Source: Pseudomonas sp. P8_241
Lineage (GTDB): Bacteria; Pseudomonadota; Gammaproteobacteria; Pseudomonadales; Pseudomonadaceae
DNA length: 64,000 nucleotides
Assembly: GCF_034008315.1 (NCBI RefSeq)
Contig: NZ_CP125377.1
Span: 3,360,001 to 3,424,000 of the forward strand
Direction: 5' to 3'
Shown: one piece after another, positions 34,691 to 41,925 of the stretch
How the letters are laid out: the number at the start of each line of letters is the position of its first letter
Position numbering within the stretch: position 1 is the first letter of the stretch
Translations under genes and position numbers: made by a program
Notes under the pieces: generated by a model
Told to the model about the DNA's origin: nothing
Seen by the model: only the letters and a program-made list of their open reading frames with translations
Databases searched by the model: none

Positions 34691-35619
34691 AAATCGCACG
34701 CTACCAATCTGCCGCGGGCCCGGAGCGGCTCGGCATCGTCACCGCTGTAACGGGACGGGAGCTTCTGGTCGATGTCGCCAAGGCGGCCGCTGTCCGGAAT
34801 GGCCCGGTCACGCCAGCGTCGGTCATGGCACTGATTGAGGGTGGCGCGGCGGCGATGGACGCCACGCGCAAGTTGCTCGCCTGGGCAGCGGAGCGCCAGG
34901 ACCCGCTATGGATGGATGACCCGGACACCGTCGAGTGGTTGACGCCTGTGCCGGAAAAATCCATGTTCTGCGCCGGCCGCAACTTTGGCCGGCACAAGCT
35001 GGAGTCAATGAAGGGCGATACCGCCAATGCCAGCAAGTTGCACAGCGACTTTCCAACGGGCTTCGTCAAGCTCGGGCGCACGCTGGTCCCGCACAAGAGT
35101 CAGGTGAAGCGGCCCGATGACGTGCTCGCTTTCGACTACGAAGTCGAGATCGCACTGGTGTTGGGCAAGGCGATTGATGCCGACAGCGACATCGACCCTG
35201 CCAACGCCATCTTCGGCTACACCATTTTCAATGACCTGTCGGCGCGCGAATGGCAGCTTCGCGAGATGCAGAACGGCATGATCATGCTGGGCAAGAACTT
35301 CCCCGGCTTCGGCCCGATTGGCCCTTACATTCTCACTGCCGACGACGTGCCGGACCCGAACGGCCTGGTGCTGTGGCTCAAGGTCAATGGCGAACTGCGC
35401 CAGCACTCCGATTGCCGTGACCTGATCTTCGGTTTTCCCGAGATGGTCGCGTTCTGGTCGCGTTTCGGCCTGGTGCCCGGCGACCTGATCAGCACCGGTA
35501 CGCCCGAAGGCGTGGCCTTGCACCACAAGCCCGATCCACACCCGTGGTACCTCAAGCCTGGCGACCGGGTCGAAGCGGGCGTGGACGGTATCGGCGTCCT
35601 CGAAACTTTCATCGTGTAG
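34687..35619 (+). CDS. Fumarylacetoacetate hydrolase family protein (cassette C)
   Basis: A 310-residue FAH-fold enzyme, the third in the window. Core motifs are FCAGRNFGRHK, LAFDYEVEIALVLGKAID with the E-x-E metal ligands, FNDLSAREWQ, KNFPGFGPIGPYI and ISTGTPEGVALHHKP. The ATGA overlap with the reductase gene indicates translational coupling. It would process the HpaD-like ring-fission product. A GC hairpin overlaps the stop region (35619-35633). It differs clearly from the two other FAH proteins, so three separate recruitments are more likely than recent duplication. Confidence 0.9.
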   Translation: MKIARYQSAAGPERLGIVTAVTGRELLVDVAKAAAVRNGPVTPASVMALIEGGAAAMDATRKLLAWAAERQDPLWMDDPDTVEWLTPVPEKSMFCAGRNFGRHKLESMKGDTANASKLHSDFPTGFVKLGRTLVPHKSQVKRPDDVLAFDYEVEIALVLGKAIDADSDIDPANAIFGYTIFNDLSAREWQLREMQNGMIMLGKNFPGFGPIGPYILTADDVPDPNGLVLWLKVNGELRQHSDCRDLIFGFPEMVAFWSRFGLVPGDLISTGTPEGVALHHKPDPHPWYLKPGDRVEAGVDGIGVLETFIV

Positions 35620-35661
35620 CGACGCCGCGTCGCCATTTCCCCATCGTTTATGGAGCGTTTC

Positions 35662-36276
35662 ATGAAACTGTATTTCCTGCCCGGTGCCTGCCAGATCGGC
35701 ATCCATGCCTTGCTCGCTGAAATCGGCAAGCCGTTCGAGATCGAGAAGGCGGCCCGTCCGGGGACGCCGGAGTTCGAGGCGTACACGCAGATCAATCCCA
35801 AGGGCAAAGTCCCCGCGCTGATTCGCGATGACGGATCGCTACTCACGGAGTTCCCGGTGATCGCGCTTTATCTGGCGCGCATGAACCCCGATAGAGAACT
35901 GATCCCGACCGATGTCGAAGGCGAGATTCGCGTGCTGGAAATGCTCGAATATTTGGTATCTACCGTGCACATGCAAGGCTACACTCGCGCTCGCCGGCCG
36001 GAGAAATTCGCGCCGAGCGAATCAGAGCACGCGGCGGTAAAAGCCCAGGGCCTGAAAATATTCCAGGCCGGGCTCGACCGGGCAGAACGACAGATCAACG
36101 GCAAAGACTGGCTATTCGAGAAAATGACCATCGCGGATTTTGCGCTCTTCTACCTTGAGCACTGGTGTGTGCTCAACAAGATCGGGGCGTTGGGTCCAGG
36201 TTGCCAGGCACACCACGACCGCCTCTGGTCGAAGGTCGAAATCCGTCGCGCCGTCGAGTCTGAACTTACCACTTGA
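35662..36276 (+). CDS. Glutathione S-transferase family protein
   Basis: A 204-residue GST. The N-terminal thioredoxin-like domain reads MKLYFLPGACQIGIHALLAEIGKPFEIEKA, with NPKGKVPALIRDDGSLLTEFPVIALYLA containing the cis-Pro and glutathione-binding Glu region; the C-terminal half is helical. The beta-class-like Cys is present in PGACQIG. In aromatic pathways GSTs act as maleylpyruvate-type isomerases or dehalogenases, which would fit a ring-cleavage operon. TGGAG precedes the ATG at 35662. It is the last enzyme gene of cassette C. Confidence 0.87.
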   Translation: MKLYFLPGACQIGIHALLAEIGKPFEIEKAARPGTPEFEAYTQINPKGKVPALIRDDGSLLTEFPVIALYLARMNPDRELIPTDVEGEIRVLEMLEYLVSTVHMQGYTRARRPEKFAPSESEHAAVKAQGLKIFQAGLDRAERQINGKDWLFEKMTIADFALFYLEHWCVLNKIGALGPGCQAHHDRLWSKVEIRRAVESELTT

Positions 36277-36292
36277 TCTTGAGCGCTCCACC

Positions 36293-37171
36293 ATGGACAT
36301 GCTGTTGAAGCTGAAGGCTTTCGTCGTGACCGCCGACACCGGTAACTTCTCAGCCGCCGCACGCACTTTGCATACCTCGCCCTCGGTCATCATGAAGCGG
36401 GTCGACGAGCTCGAATGGGACTTCAAAACCACCTTCTTCGACCGCTCGACCCGGCGACTGACGCTGACCGACACCGGGCAAAGCTACCTGACCCATGCCC
36501 GGCAACTGCTGCGGTCCTACAGCGACATGGCCAGCGGTGCGATCCTCAACCCCGGCAGCATCGAAGGCCCGATCCGGATCAAGGCACCGGCCGTACTCAT
36601 CCGCCAGGGCCTGGGTGATCTGTTCATCCGCTACCGTGCCGAGCATCCGCTGGTGCAGCTGGAGATCATCGCCTCGGACAGGGGCGGTAATCCGGCGGAG
36701 GAGGGCTTTGATATCTCGGTCGGGATGGATCAGATGGCCTATTCGGACGTCATCGAGCAGGTCATCCGGCCCTTTCCGCGATTGCTCTGCGCCGCACCTG
36801 CCTATCTCGATCGCTGCGATTCGTTGCTGCATCCACGCGACTTGATCCATCACCCGTGCCTGACGTTTTCCCTGGCCGGTTCCATCTGGAGCTTCAACTC
36901 GCCAGAGGGCCGCATCGAGGTGGACGTGCGCCCCGTGCTCATCACCAATGACGAAGGCTATCTGTGCGCTGCGGCTCGCGATGGTCACGGCATCGTGCAA
37001 CTGGCACTGCCGATCGTTGCCGATGCCCTGCAGGCCGGGGAACTGGTTCCGGTGCTGGAGGAGTTTTCCCTGGTCGAGCGCTGGGTGAAAATCATGGTGC
37101 CGACGGCCCGACTGGAATTGACGCGGGTCAAGCTGCTGTTCGACAAAATGGCGATGCATCTGACGGCATGA
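36293..37171 (+). CDS. LysR-family transcriptional regulator
   Basis: A 292-residue LysR protein: N-terminal winged helix (LLKLKAFVVTADTGNFSAAARTLHTSPSVIMKRVDELEWDFKTTFFDRSTRRLTLTDTG, residues 3-62), then a periplasmic-binding-like effector domain (IRIKAPAVLIRQGLGDLFIRYRAEHP onward). It is unusual for a LysR gene to lie in the same direction 16 bases behind the operon it may control; most are divergent. Its targets may be cassette C or the envelope operon starting at 37.6 kb. The ATG at 36293 is preferred over an in-frame start inside the GST gene. Confidence 0.87.
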   Translation: MDMLLKLKAFVVTADTGNFSAAARTLHTSPSVIMKRVDELEWDFKTTFFDRSTRRLTLTDTGQSYLTHARQLLRSYSDMASGAILNPGSIEGPIRIKAPAVLIRQGLGDLFIRYRAEHPLVQLEIIASDRGGNPAEEGFDISVGMDQMAYSDVIEQVIRPFPRLLCAAPAYLDRCDSLLHPRDLIHHPCLTFSLAGSIWSFNSPEGRIEVDVRPVLITNDEGYLCAAARDGHGIVQLALPIVADALQAGELVPVLEEFSLVERWVKIMVPTARLELTRVKLLFDKMAMHLTA

Positions 37172-37186
37172 TTCAACACAGGATCC

Positions 37187-37216
37187 TGTGGCGAGGGCGC
37201 AAGCTCCCTTGCCACA
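37187..37216. repeat. REP-like palindromic hairpin
   Basis: TGTGGCGAGGG and CCCTTGCCACA form an imperfect inverted repeat around CGCAAGCT. The GTGGCGAGGG core is typical of one group of Pseudomonas intergenic repeats. It also serves as a likely transcript end for the LysR gene. Confidence 0.55.
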
Positions 37217-37372
37217 ATGCATTCAAATCCCCATCAAATCCCCGTCGCTTTTTTGCCCGTCTGCACGCCTTTACGGCGGGTGCAGCCGTGGGCGTTTGCG
37301 CCTTTCCCTGACGAACCGGCACCCCGGCTTGACCATCAGAAATCTGGCTGCGGTGTAGCCAGTTTTATCATT

Positions 37373-37594
37373 GTTCATGCCGAAAAGGGCCTGCATATAC
37401 TCGGTCCAACACAGAAACACAGCAGGGCTGAGGATAAGAAATCAATCTCAAACCACGACTCTGTGTTGCCTGCACAACGATTCGTCCGTGCATGAACTCA
37501 AGCCGGTGCCACACAACATGGGAGGTATTTCTTGTGGGTCGCTGTGACTGGCCGAAGTTCATGCAACGGGCCGATCAGCAACCGGAGTTCATGC
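37373..37594. promoter_or_regulatory. Four GTTCATGC boxes upstream of the DUF1302 operon
   Basis: GTTCATGC occurs at 37373-37380, inverted at 37490-37497, and at 37557-37564 and 37587-37594. The last two are exactly 30 bases apart (about three helical turns) and share flanking bases. The inverted copy and the last copy extend to a 10-base match (GCATGAACTC / GAGTTCATGC). The pattern suggests a multi-site operator or activator array. Confidence 0.55.
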
Positions 37595-37621
37595 GTCACA
37601 CAATCTCTCTAGGTAGCAATA

Positions 37622-39331
37622 ATGCAAATAATAAAAATAAAATTTGCAGCACCGCACGACGTCTCTTACCACCAAAGCCTTCGGTCCGTGGTGGTTGCGA
37701 CCAGTCTGCTGGCTGCTGGCTCCTCACTGGCGGCGCCCATTGATCTGGGCAACCCCGACTTCAAGCTGCGCTGGGATAACACGGTCAAGTACTCCGCCGG
37801 CATGCGCGTCGAGGGCCAGTCTGACAGGCTCACCCAGTTCGCTCCCCCTCCTGCAGATCGCAGCGGTGGCCCCGCAGCGCTGAACGGCGATGACGGCGAC
37901 CGTAACTTCAAGAGCGGCAGGCTGATTTCCAACCGGCTCGATCTGCTGTCGGAAATGGACCTGGTCTTTCGCGAAGATTACGGCCTGAGGGTCAGTGGTG
38001 CAGCCTGGTACGACGACGTCTACAACCACAAGAATGACAACGACTCCCCGGCGACCAACAACTCGCTGTCTGTTCCGTACAACGAATTCACCGATGACAC
38101 CCGCGACCTGCACGGCCGCAAGGCCGAGATTCTGGATGCGTTCGTGTTTGGCGGCGCGGACGTCGGTACAGCCCGCGTCAGCGGTCGTTTGGGTCAGCAC
38201 ACGGTGCTGTGGGGCGAGAGCCTGTTCTTCGGTTCCAACGCCATTGCCGGCACCCAGTCTCCGGTGGATGCGGTCAAGGCTTCCTCGGTACCAGGATCGA
38301 CCACCAAGGAAATCATTCGCCCGGTCGGCCAGTTCTCGGGCCAGATCCAGTTTTCGCCGGCACTGACCATCATGGGTTACTACCAGTACGATTGGGAGGC
38401 CACCCGTCTGCCTGCGGCCGGCAGTTACTTCTCGGTGAACGACTTTATCGGCGACGGTGGCGAGCGTATTCGCTTCGCACCCGGTGTGCCAGGCATTGGC
38501 TTGTCCCGGGGCGCAGACATCAAGGCCAGCGACGATGGTCAATATGGTCTTGGCTTGCGCAGCCAGTTGGGCGATTGGGAATTTGGTGTCTATGCGATCC
38601 GCTACCATGCCAAGACGCCTGTGCTGTACTCCCATGCCGGGCGGACCCCGGTCACCGGTGCCGGTTTCGGCACGTACCAGTGGGTGTATCCGGAAGACAT
38701 CAAAACCTACGGTATCAGTGCCACCACGACCGTGGACACGGTCAACTTCGCCGGTGAGCTGTCGGTGCGTCGAGACACGCCACTGACCAGCCTGCCGCAG
38801 GAAGTTGGAACCCAGGAAGCGGACAACAACAACCACGCGTTTTATGCCATCGGCAACACGGCCCACGCCAACGTCTCGATGATCTGGACGATGCCGCGCA
38901 ACTTCCTCTCCGACGAGCCTTCTTTCAGCATGGAAGTGGCCGTCAACCAGCTGACCAGTTGCACCAGCAACTGCAATGCCAGGGATCCGGAACTGGATAA
39001 ACGCGCAGCAGCGGTGCGTGGCTTGATTGCGCTGCCGCAACGCAACGTGCTCGATGGTCTGGACCTGACGCCTTCTTTCACGGTCGGCTACAACCATGGC
39101 AAGTCGCCCGTGACGATCATGGGCCCTGACGATGGCGGCGACATGACCTTCACCCTGGCAGGCAACTACCTGACTGTCTGGGACTTCTCGATGGCGTACA
39201 CCCACTACTACGGCGCTGAAAACACCGCCGTGTATTCGTCCACCGATCCCACCGTCAACGGCACGTACACCTTCCAGCAAAGCTTGAAAGATCGTGATTT
39301 CGTCTCAGTGTCGCTGCGTCGCACCTTCTAA
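37622..39331 (+). CDS. DUF1302 family outer membrane protein
   Basis: A 569-residue beta-barrel precursor. The signal peptide has a long charged start and the core SVVVATSLLAAGSSLAAP, followed by IDLGNPDFKLRWDNTVKYSAGMRV, which is characteristic of DUF1302 proteins. Many barrel-like strands follow and the chain ends in VSVSLRRTF with terminal Phe. DUF1302 proteins occur with DUF1329 proteins in loci for growth on hydrophobic substrates (steroids, alkanes, ketones) and are thought to form uptake pores. The first codons are extremely A-rich and match the Crc/Hfq motif. It starts a four-gene envelope operon. Confidence 0.88.
   Translation: MQIIKIKFAAPHDVSYHQSLRSVVVATSLLAAGSSLAAPIDLGNPDFKLRWDNTVKYSAGMRVEGQSDRLTQFAPPPADRSGGPAALNGDDGDRNFKSGRLISNRLDLLSEMDLVFREDYGLRVSGAAWYDDVYNHKNDNDSPATNNSLSVPYNEFTDDTRDLHGRKAEILDAFVFGGADVGTARVSGRLGQHTVLWGESLFFGSNAIAGTQSPVDAVKASSVPGSTTKEIIRPVGQFSGQIQFSPALTIMGYYQYDWEATRLPAAGSYFSVNDFIGDGGERIRFAPGVPGIGLSRGADIKASDDGQYGLGLRSQLGDWEFGVYAIRYHAKTPVLYSHAGRTPVTGAGFGTYQWVYPEDIKTYGISATTTVDTVNFAGELSVRRDTPLTSLPQEVGTQEADNNNHAFYAIGNTAHANVSMIWTMPRNFLSDEPSFSMEVAVNQLTSCTSNCNARDPELDKRAAAVRGLIALPQRNVLDGLDLTPSFTVGYNHGKSPVTIMGPDDGGDMTFTLAGNYLTVWDFSMAYTHYYGAENTAVYSSTDPTVNGTYTFQQSLKDRDFVSVSLRRTF
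37626..37642 (+). promoter_or_regulatory. Crc/Hfq-type site in codons 2-7 of the DUF1302 gene
   Basis: AAATAATAAAAATAAAA contains the exact matches AATAATAA and AAAAATAA directly after the ATG at 37622, so repression would act on the initiation region itself. Confidence 0.65.
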
Positions 39332-39342
39332 GGGAAAACAAC

Positions 39343-40710
39343 ATGACCATTTTCACTCGCATGACTGTGCTTGCGCTTGCCTGCGCCACGCTGGCGGCCC
39401 CGACTGTCCAGGCCGCCGTTTCGGCTGACGAAGCGGCCAAACTGAAAACTACCCTGACTCCGCTGGGCGCAGAGCGTGCCGGCAACAAGGATGGCAGCAT
39501 TCCGGCGTGGGACGGCGGCTATCCGGTCGATGCGTCGTACACATCGCCGGCGATCCCGGACCTGTTCGCCAAGGACAAAGCGCTGCTGACCATCACGCCG
39601 CAGAACGCTGCGCAGTATGCGGACAAGCTGACTGAAGGTACCCTGGGTCTGTTGAAAAAGTTCCCGAACTTCAAGGTCGAGGTATTCCCGACACGGCGCA
39701 CCGCGGCGGCTCCGCAATGGGTCTATGACAACACCTTCGCGAACGCGACCCGGGCGACCATGGACCCCAGTGGCGAACTGGGTCCTTTCCCCAAGGGCGC
39801 CTACGGCGGCATTCCGTTCCCGATCCCTAAAAATGGCGAAGAAGCGATCTGGAACCACTTGCTCAGATGGACCACGCCCAGCTACCAGACGACCCCCAGC
39901 CTTGCCCGGGTAACCCCGGAGGGCAAAGTGATTCCGGTGTCGCAGAACGTGGCGAAGAGCTCGTTCCCTTACTACGACCCCAACAGCAACCTGGAAAAAT
40001 GGCAAGCCGCCGGTTCCAACATCGTGGTACGCCGTGTCGACACCTTCGGCCCGCCGATCCGCGCCGGCGAGATCCTGCTGCAGCGTAACAACATCGATGA
40101 CATCGAGTCGAAAACCTGGGTGTACCTGACCGGCCAGCGCCGTGTGCGTCGTCTGCCACTGACCTGCTGCGACGTACCGAGCCCGGTGGCCGGCGGCATT
40201 CTCAACTTCGACGAGACCGAGGTGTATTCCTCTTCCATCGGCCGCTACGACTGGAAGCTGGTGGGCAAGAAAGAAATGTACGTGCCGTACAACTCCAATA
40301 GCTACCACCAGGCGCCGTCGCTCGACCAGCTCATGACCGCACAAACCATCAACCCTGATTTCGTGCGCTTCGAGCAGCATCGGGTCTGGGTGGTCGAAGG
40401 CACCCTCAAGGCCGGCCAGCGCCATGTGATTCCGCGCCTGCGGGTTTATCTGGATGAAGACACCTGGATCGCTGTCGCCGGCGAACGCTGGGACGCACAG
40501 GGACAACTGTGGAAGGTGACGTACAACCTGCCGACCGTGTTCCCGGCAGGCCCAGGCACCATCGTCGCGGGCTACATGTCCTACGACCTGATTGGCGGTG
40601 GCTACTTCGCGTCTGCCTATTTCCCTCGTGAAAAACAGGTCGACCTCAAGGCTGCGTTGCCGGACCGGATCTTCACCCCCGAGTCGCTCGCTGGAGAAGG
40701 CGTCCGTTAG
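39343..40710 (+). CDS. DUF1329 family periplasmic/outer-membrane protein
   Basis: A 455-residue secreted protein with the signal peptide MTIFTRMTVLALACATLAAPTVQA and the DUF1329 start AVSADEAAKLKTTLTPLGAERAGNKDGSIPAWDGG. DUF1329 resembles the LolA/LolB lipoprotein-carrier fold and is nearly always next to a DUF1302 gene, as here (11 bases apart). A role in moving hydrophobic molecules or lipoproteins between the membranes is proposed from family knowledge. The end (AALPDRIFTPESLAGEGVR) is typical. Confidence 0.88.
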   Translation: MTIFTRMTVLALACATLAAPTVQAAVSADEAAKLKTTLTPLGAERAGNKDGSIPAWDGGYPVDASYTSPAIPDLFAKDKALLTITPQNAAQYADKLTEGTLGLLKKFPNFKVEVFPTRRTAAAPQWVYDNTFANATRATMDPSGELGPFPKGAYGGIPFPIPKNGEEAIWNHLLRWTTPSYQTTPSLARVTPEGKVIPVSQNVAKSSFPYYDPNSNLEKWQAAGSNIVVRRVDTFGPPIRAGEILLQRNNIDDIESKTWVYLTGQRRVRRLPLTCCDVPSPVAGGILNFDETEVYSSSIGRYDWKLVGKKEMYVPYNSNSYHQAPSLDQLMTAQTINPDFVRFEQHRVWVVEGTLKAGQRHVIPRLRVYLDEDTWIAVAGERWDAQGQLWKVTYNLPTVFPAGPGTIVAGYMSYDLIGGGYFASAYFPREKQVDLKAALPDRIFTPESLAGEGVR

Positions 40711-40755
40711 GAAACTGTATCTCGCTTGAACAATGAAACTGATGAGATAACCGGT

Positions 40756-41874
40756 ATGAATAACAATAACAACAACAATGAAGGCGTCGACGGGTCGCGT
40801 CGCGGGCTGTTACTGCTCGGGATGGGCCTGGGTCTGCAGGTGCTGCTGGCGCCGTCCATGGCGTCCACAGTCGCAGCGTTCGCCTCGGCAGCCATGTCCG
40901 GCCCGCTGAGCGAACCGGCCACCATGACCCCGCGGGCCGCACACGCTGTGCTGACCCGTGTGGTACTGGCCGGTGAGCGGCTGGTGGCGATCGGCGAGCG
41001 CGGCATGGTCGTGCTGTCCGACGACGGTGGACGGCAGTGGCGGCAGGCCCACGTGCCGGTCAGCGTGACCCTGACATCGGCGAGTTTCGTCGATGCCCGT
41101 CAGGGCTGGATCGCTGGCCACAGTGGTGTTGTGTTGCATACCTCTGACGGAGGCGAAAGCTGGTCGCTGCAGACCGACGGGGTGGCGCTTGCCAAGGCTG
41201 CCCTGGAACAGGCCCGGGGCTTGCCTTCCGCCAATGCCGACCGCGATCACCGCATCCAGGACGCCCAGCGTCTGGTGGAGGACGGTGCAGACAAACCCTT
41301 GCTGTCGATTTGCTTCGCCGACGCCCGGCGCGGAATGGTAGTGGGCGCGTTTGGCCTGGCAGCCGCCACTGACGATGGCGGCAAGACCTGGACGCCTTGC
41401 CGCGAGCGCCTGCCCAATCCCATGAGCATGCATCTGTACGCCGTTGCCCGCCATGACAAGACCTGGGTGGTGGCCGGAGAGCAGGGCGTGCTGATGCGCA
41501 GCCGCGACGATGGCGCCAGCTTCGAATCACTGGCAGCGCCTTCCGAGCGCACCTTGTTCACCGCGACGGCCACACGCAACGGTGGTTTTGTCTGCGCCGG
41601 GCTGCTGGGCGCAGCGTGCCGCATCGATCCGGGCAGCTCGGCCGTCAGTCCGATCGGGTTATCGGCGCCATTGACGATCCTGTCCAGCGTGGAACTTCGC
41701 GATGGCCGGGTGATGCTGCTCGCACAGGGTGGGCGAGTCCTTGCCAGTAGCGACGGTGGTGCCCACTTCACCGAGCAGCCGCTGGCGCGGCGCGATCCTC
41801 TGACCTCGTTGGTCGAAGCCGCAGACGGTGGCCTCGTTGCCACCAGCCTGGGCGGAGTCGCCCGGCTTGGCTGA
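40756..41874 (+). CDS. YCF48-like beta-propeller protein with Asn-rich start and Tat-like signal
   Basis: The 372-residue protein has repeated propeller motifs (GERLVAIGERGMVVLSDDGGRQW, GWIAGHSGVVLHTSDGGESW, MVVGAFGLAAATDDGGKTW, WVVAGEQGVLMRSRDDGASF), as in YCF48/photosystem-II-stability-factor-like proteins. The N-terminus has seven Asn residues encoded by a Crc/Hfq-like run, then SRRGLLLLGMGLGLQVL, which could be a twin-arginine export signal. Family members sit in DUF1302/DUF1329/MMPL operons, but their molecular role is unclear. An in-frame TTG start at 40726 is possible; the ATG at 40756 is preferred. Confidence 0.8.
   Translation: MNNNNNNNEGVDGSRRGLLLLGMGLGLQVLLAPSMASTVAAFASAAMSGPLSEPATMTPRAAHAVLTRVVLAGERLVAIGERGMVVLSDDGGRQWRQAHVPVSVTLTSASFVDARQGWIAGHSGVVLHTSDGGESWSLQTDGVALAKAALEQARGLPSANADRDHRIQDAQRLVEDGADKPLLSICFADARRGMVVGAFGLAAATDDGGKTWTPCRERLPNPMSMHLYAVARHDKTWVVAGEQGVLMRSRDDGASFESLAAPSERTLFTATATRNGGFVCAGLLGAACRIDPGSSAVSPIGLSAPLTILSSVELRDGRVMLLAQGGRVLASSDGGAHFTEQPLARRDPLTSLVEAADGGLVATSLGGVARLG
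40759..40778 (+). promoter_or_regulatory. Longest Crc/Hfq-type site in the window, within codons 2-8
   Basis: AATAACAATAACAACAACAA, immediately after the ATG, contains at least three overlapping exact AANAAYAA matches and encodes the poly-Asn stretch. Confidence 0.7.
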
Positions 41875-41925
41875 CGACCTGCAACTCTCCGATCACGCGA
41901 TGCGCTATAGAACGAGTCCTACGAT

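Larger units (their letters stand above)
37172..37621. other. 450-base regulatory region before the envelope/uptake operon
   Basis: The region contains a REP-like hairpin right after the LysR stop and four copies of the octamer GTTCATGC (one inverted) between 37373 and 37594. No coding sequence is supported. The promoter of the DUF1302 operon is expected here. Confidence 0.6.

Noticed and set aside
37724..39280. 518-codon open frame antisense to the DUF1302 gene
   Set aside because: Shadow of a well-supported outer membrane protein gene; no ribosome-binding site or family features.
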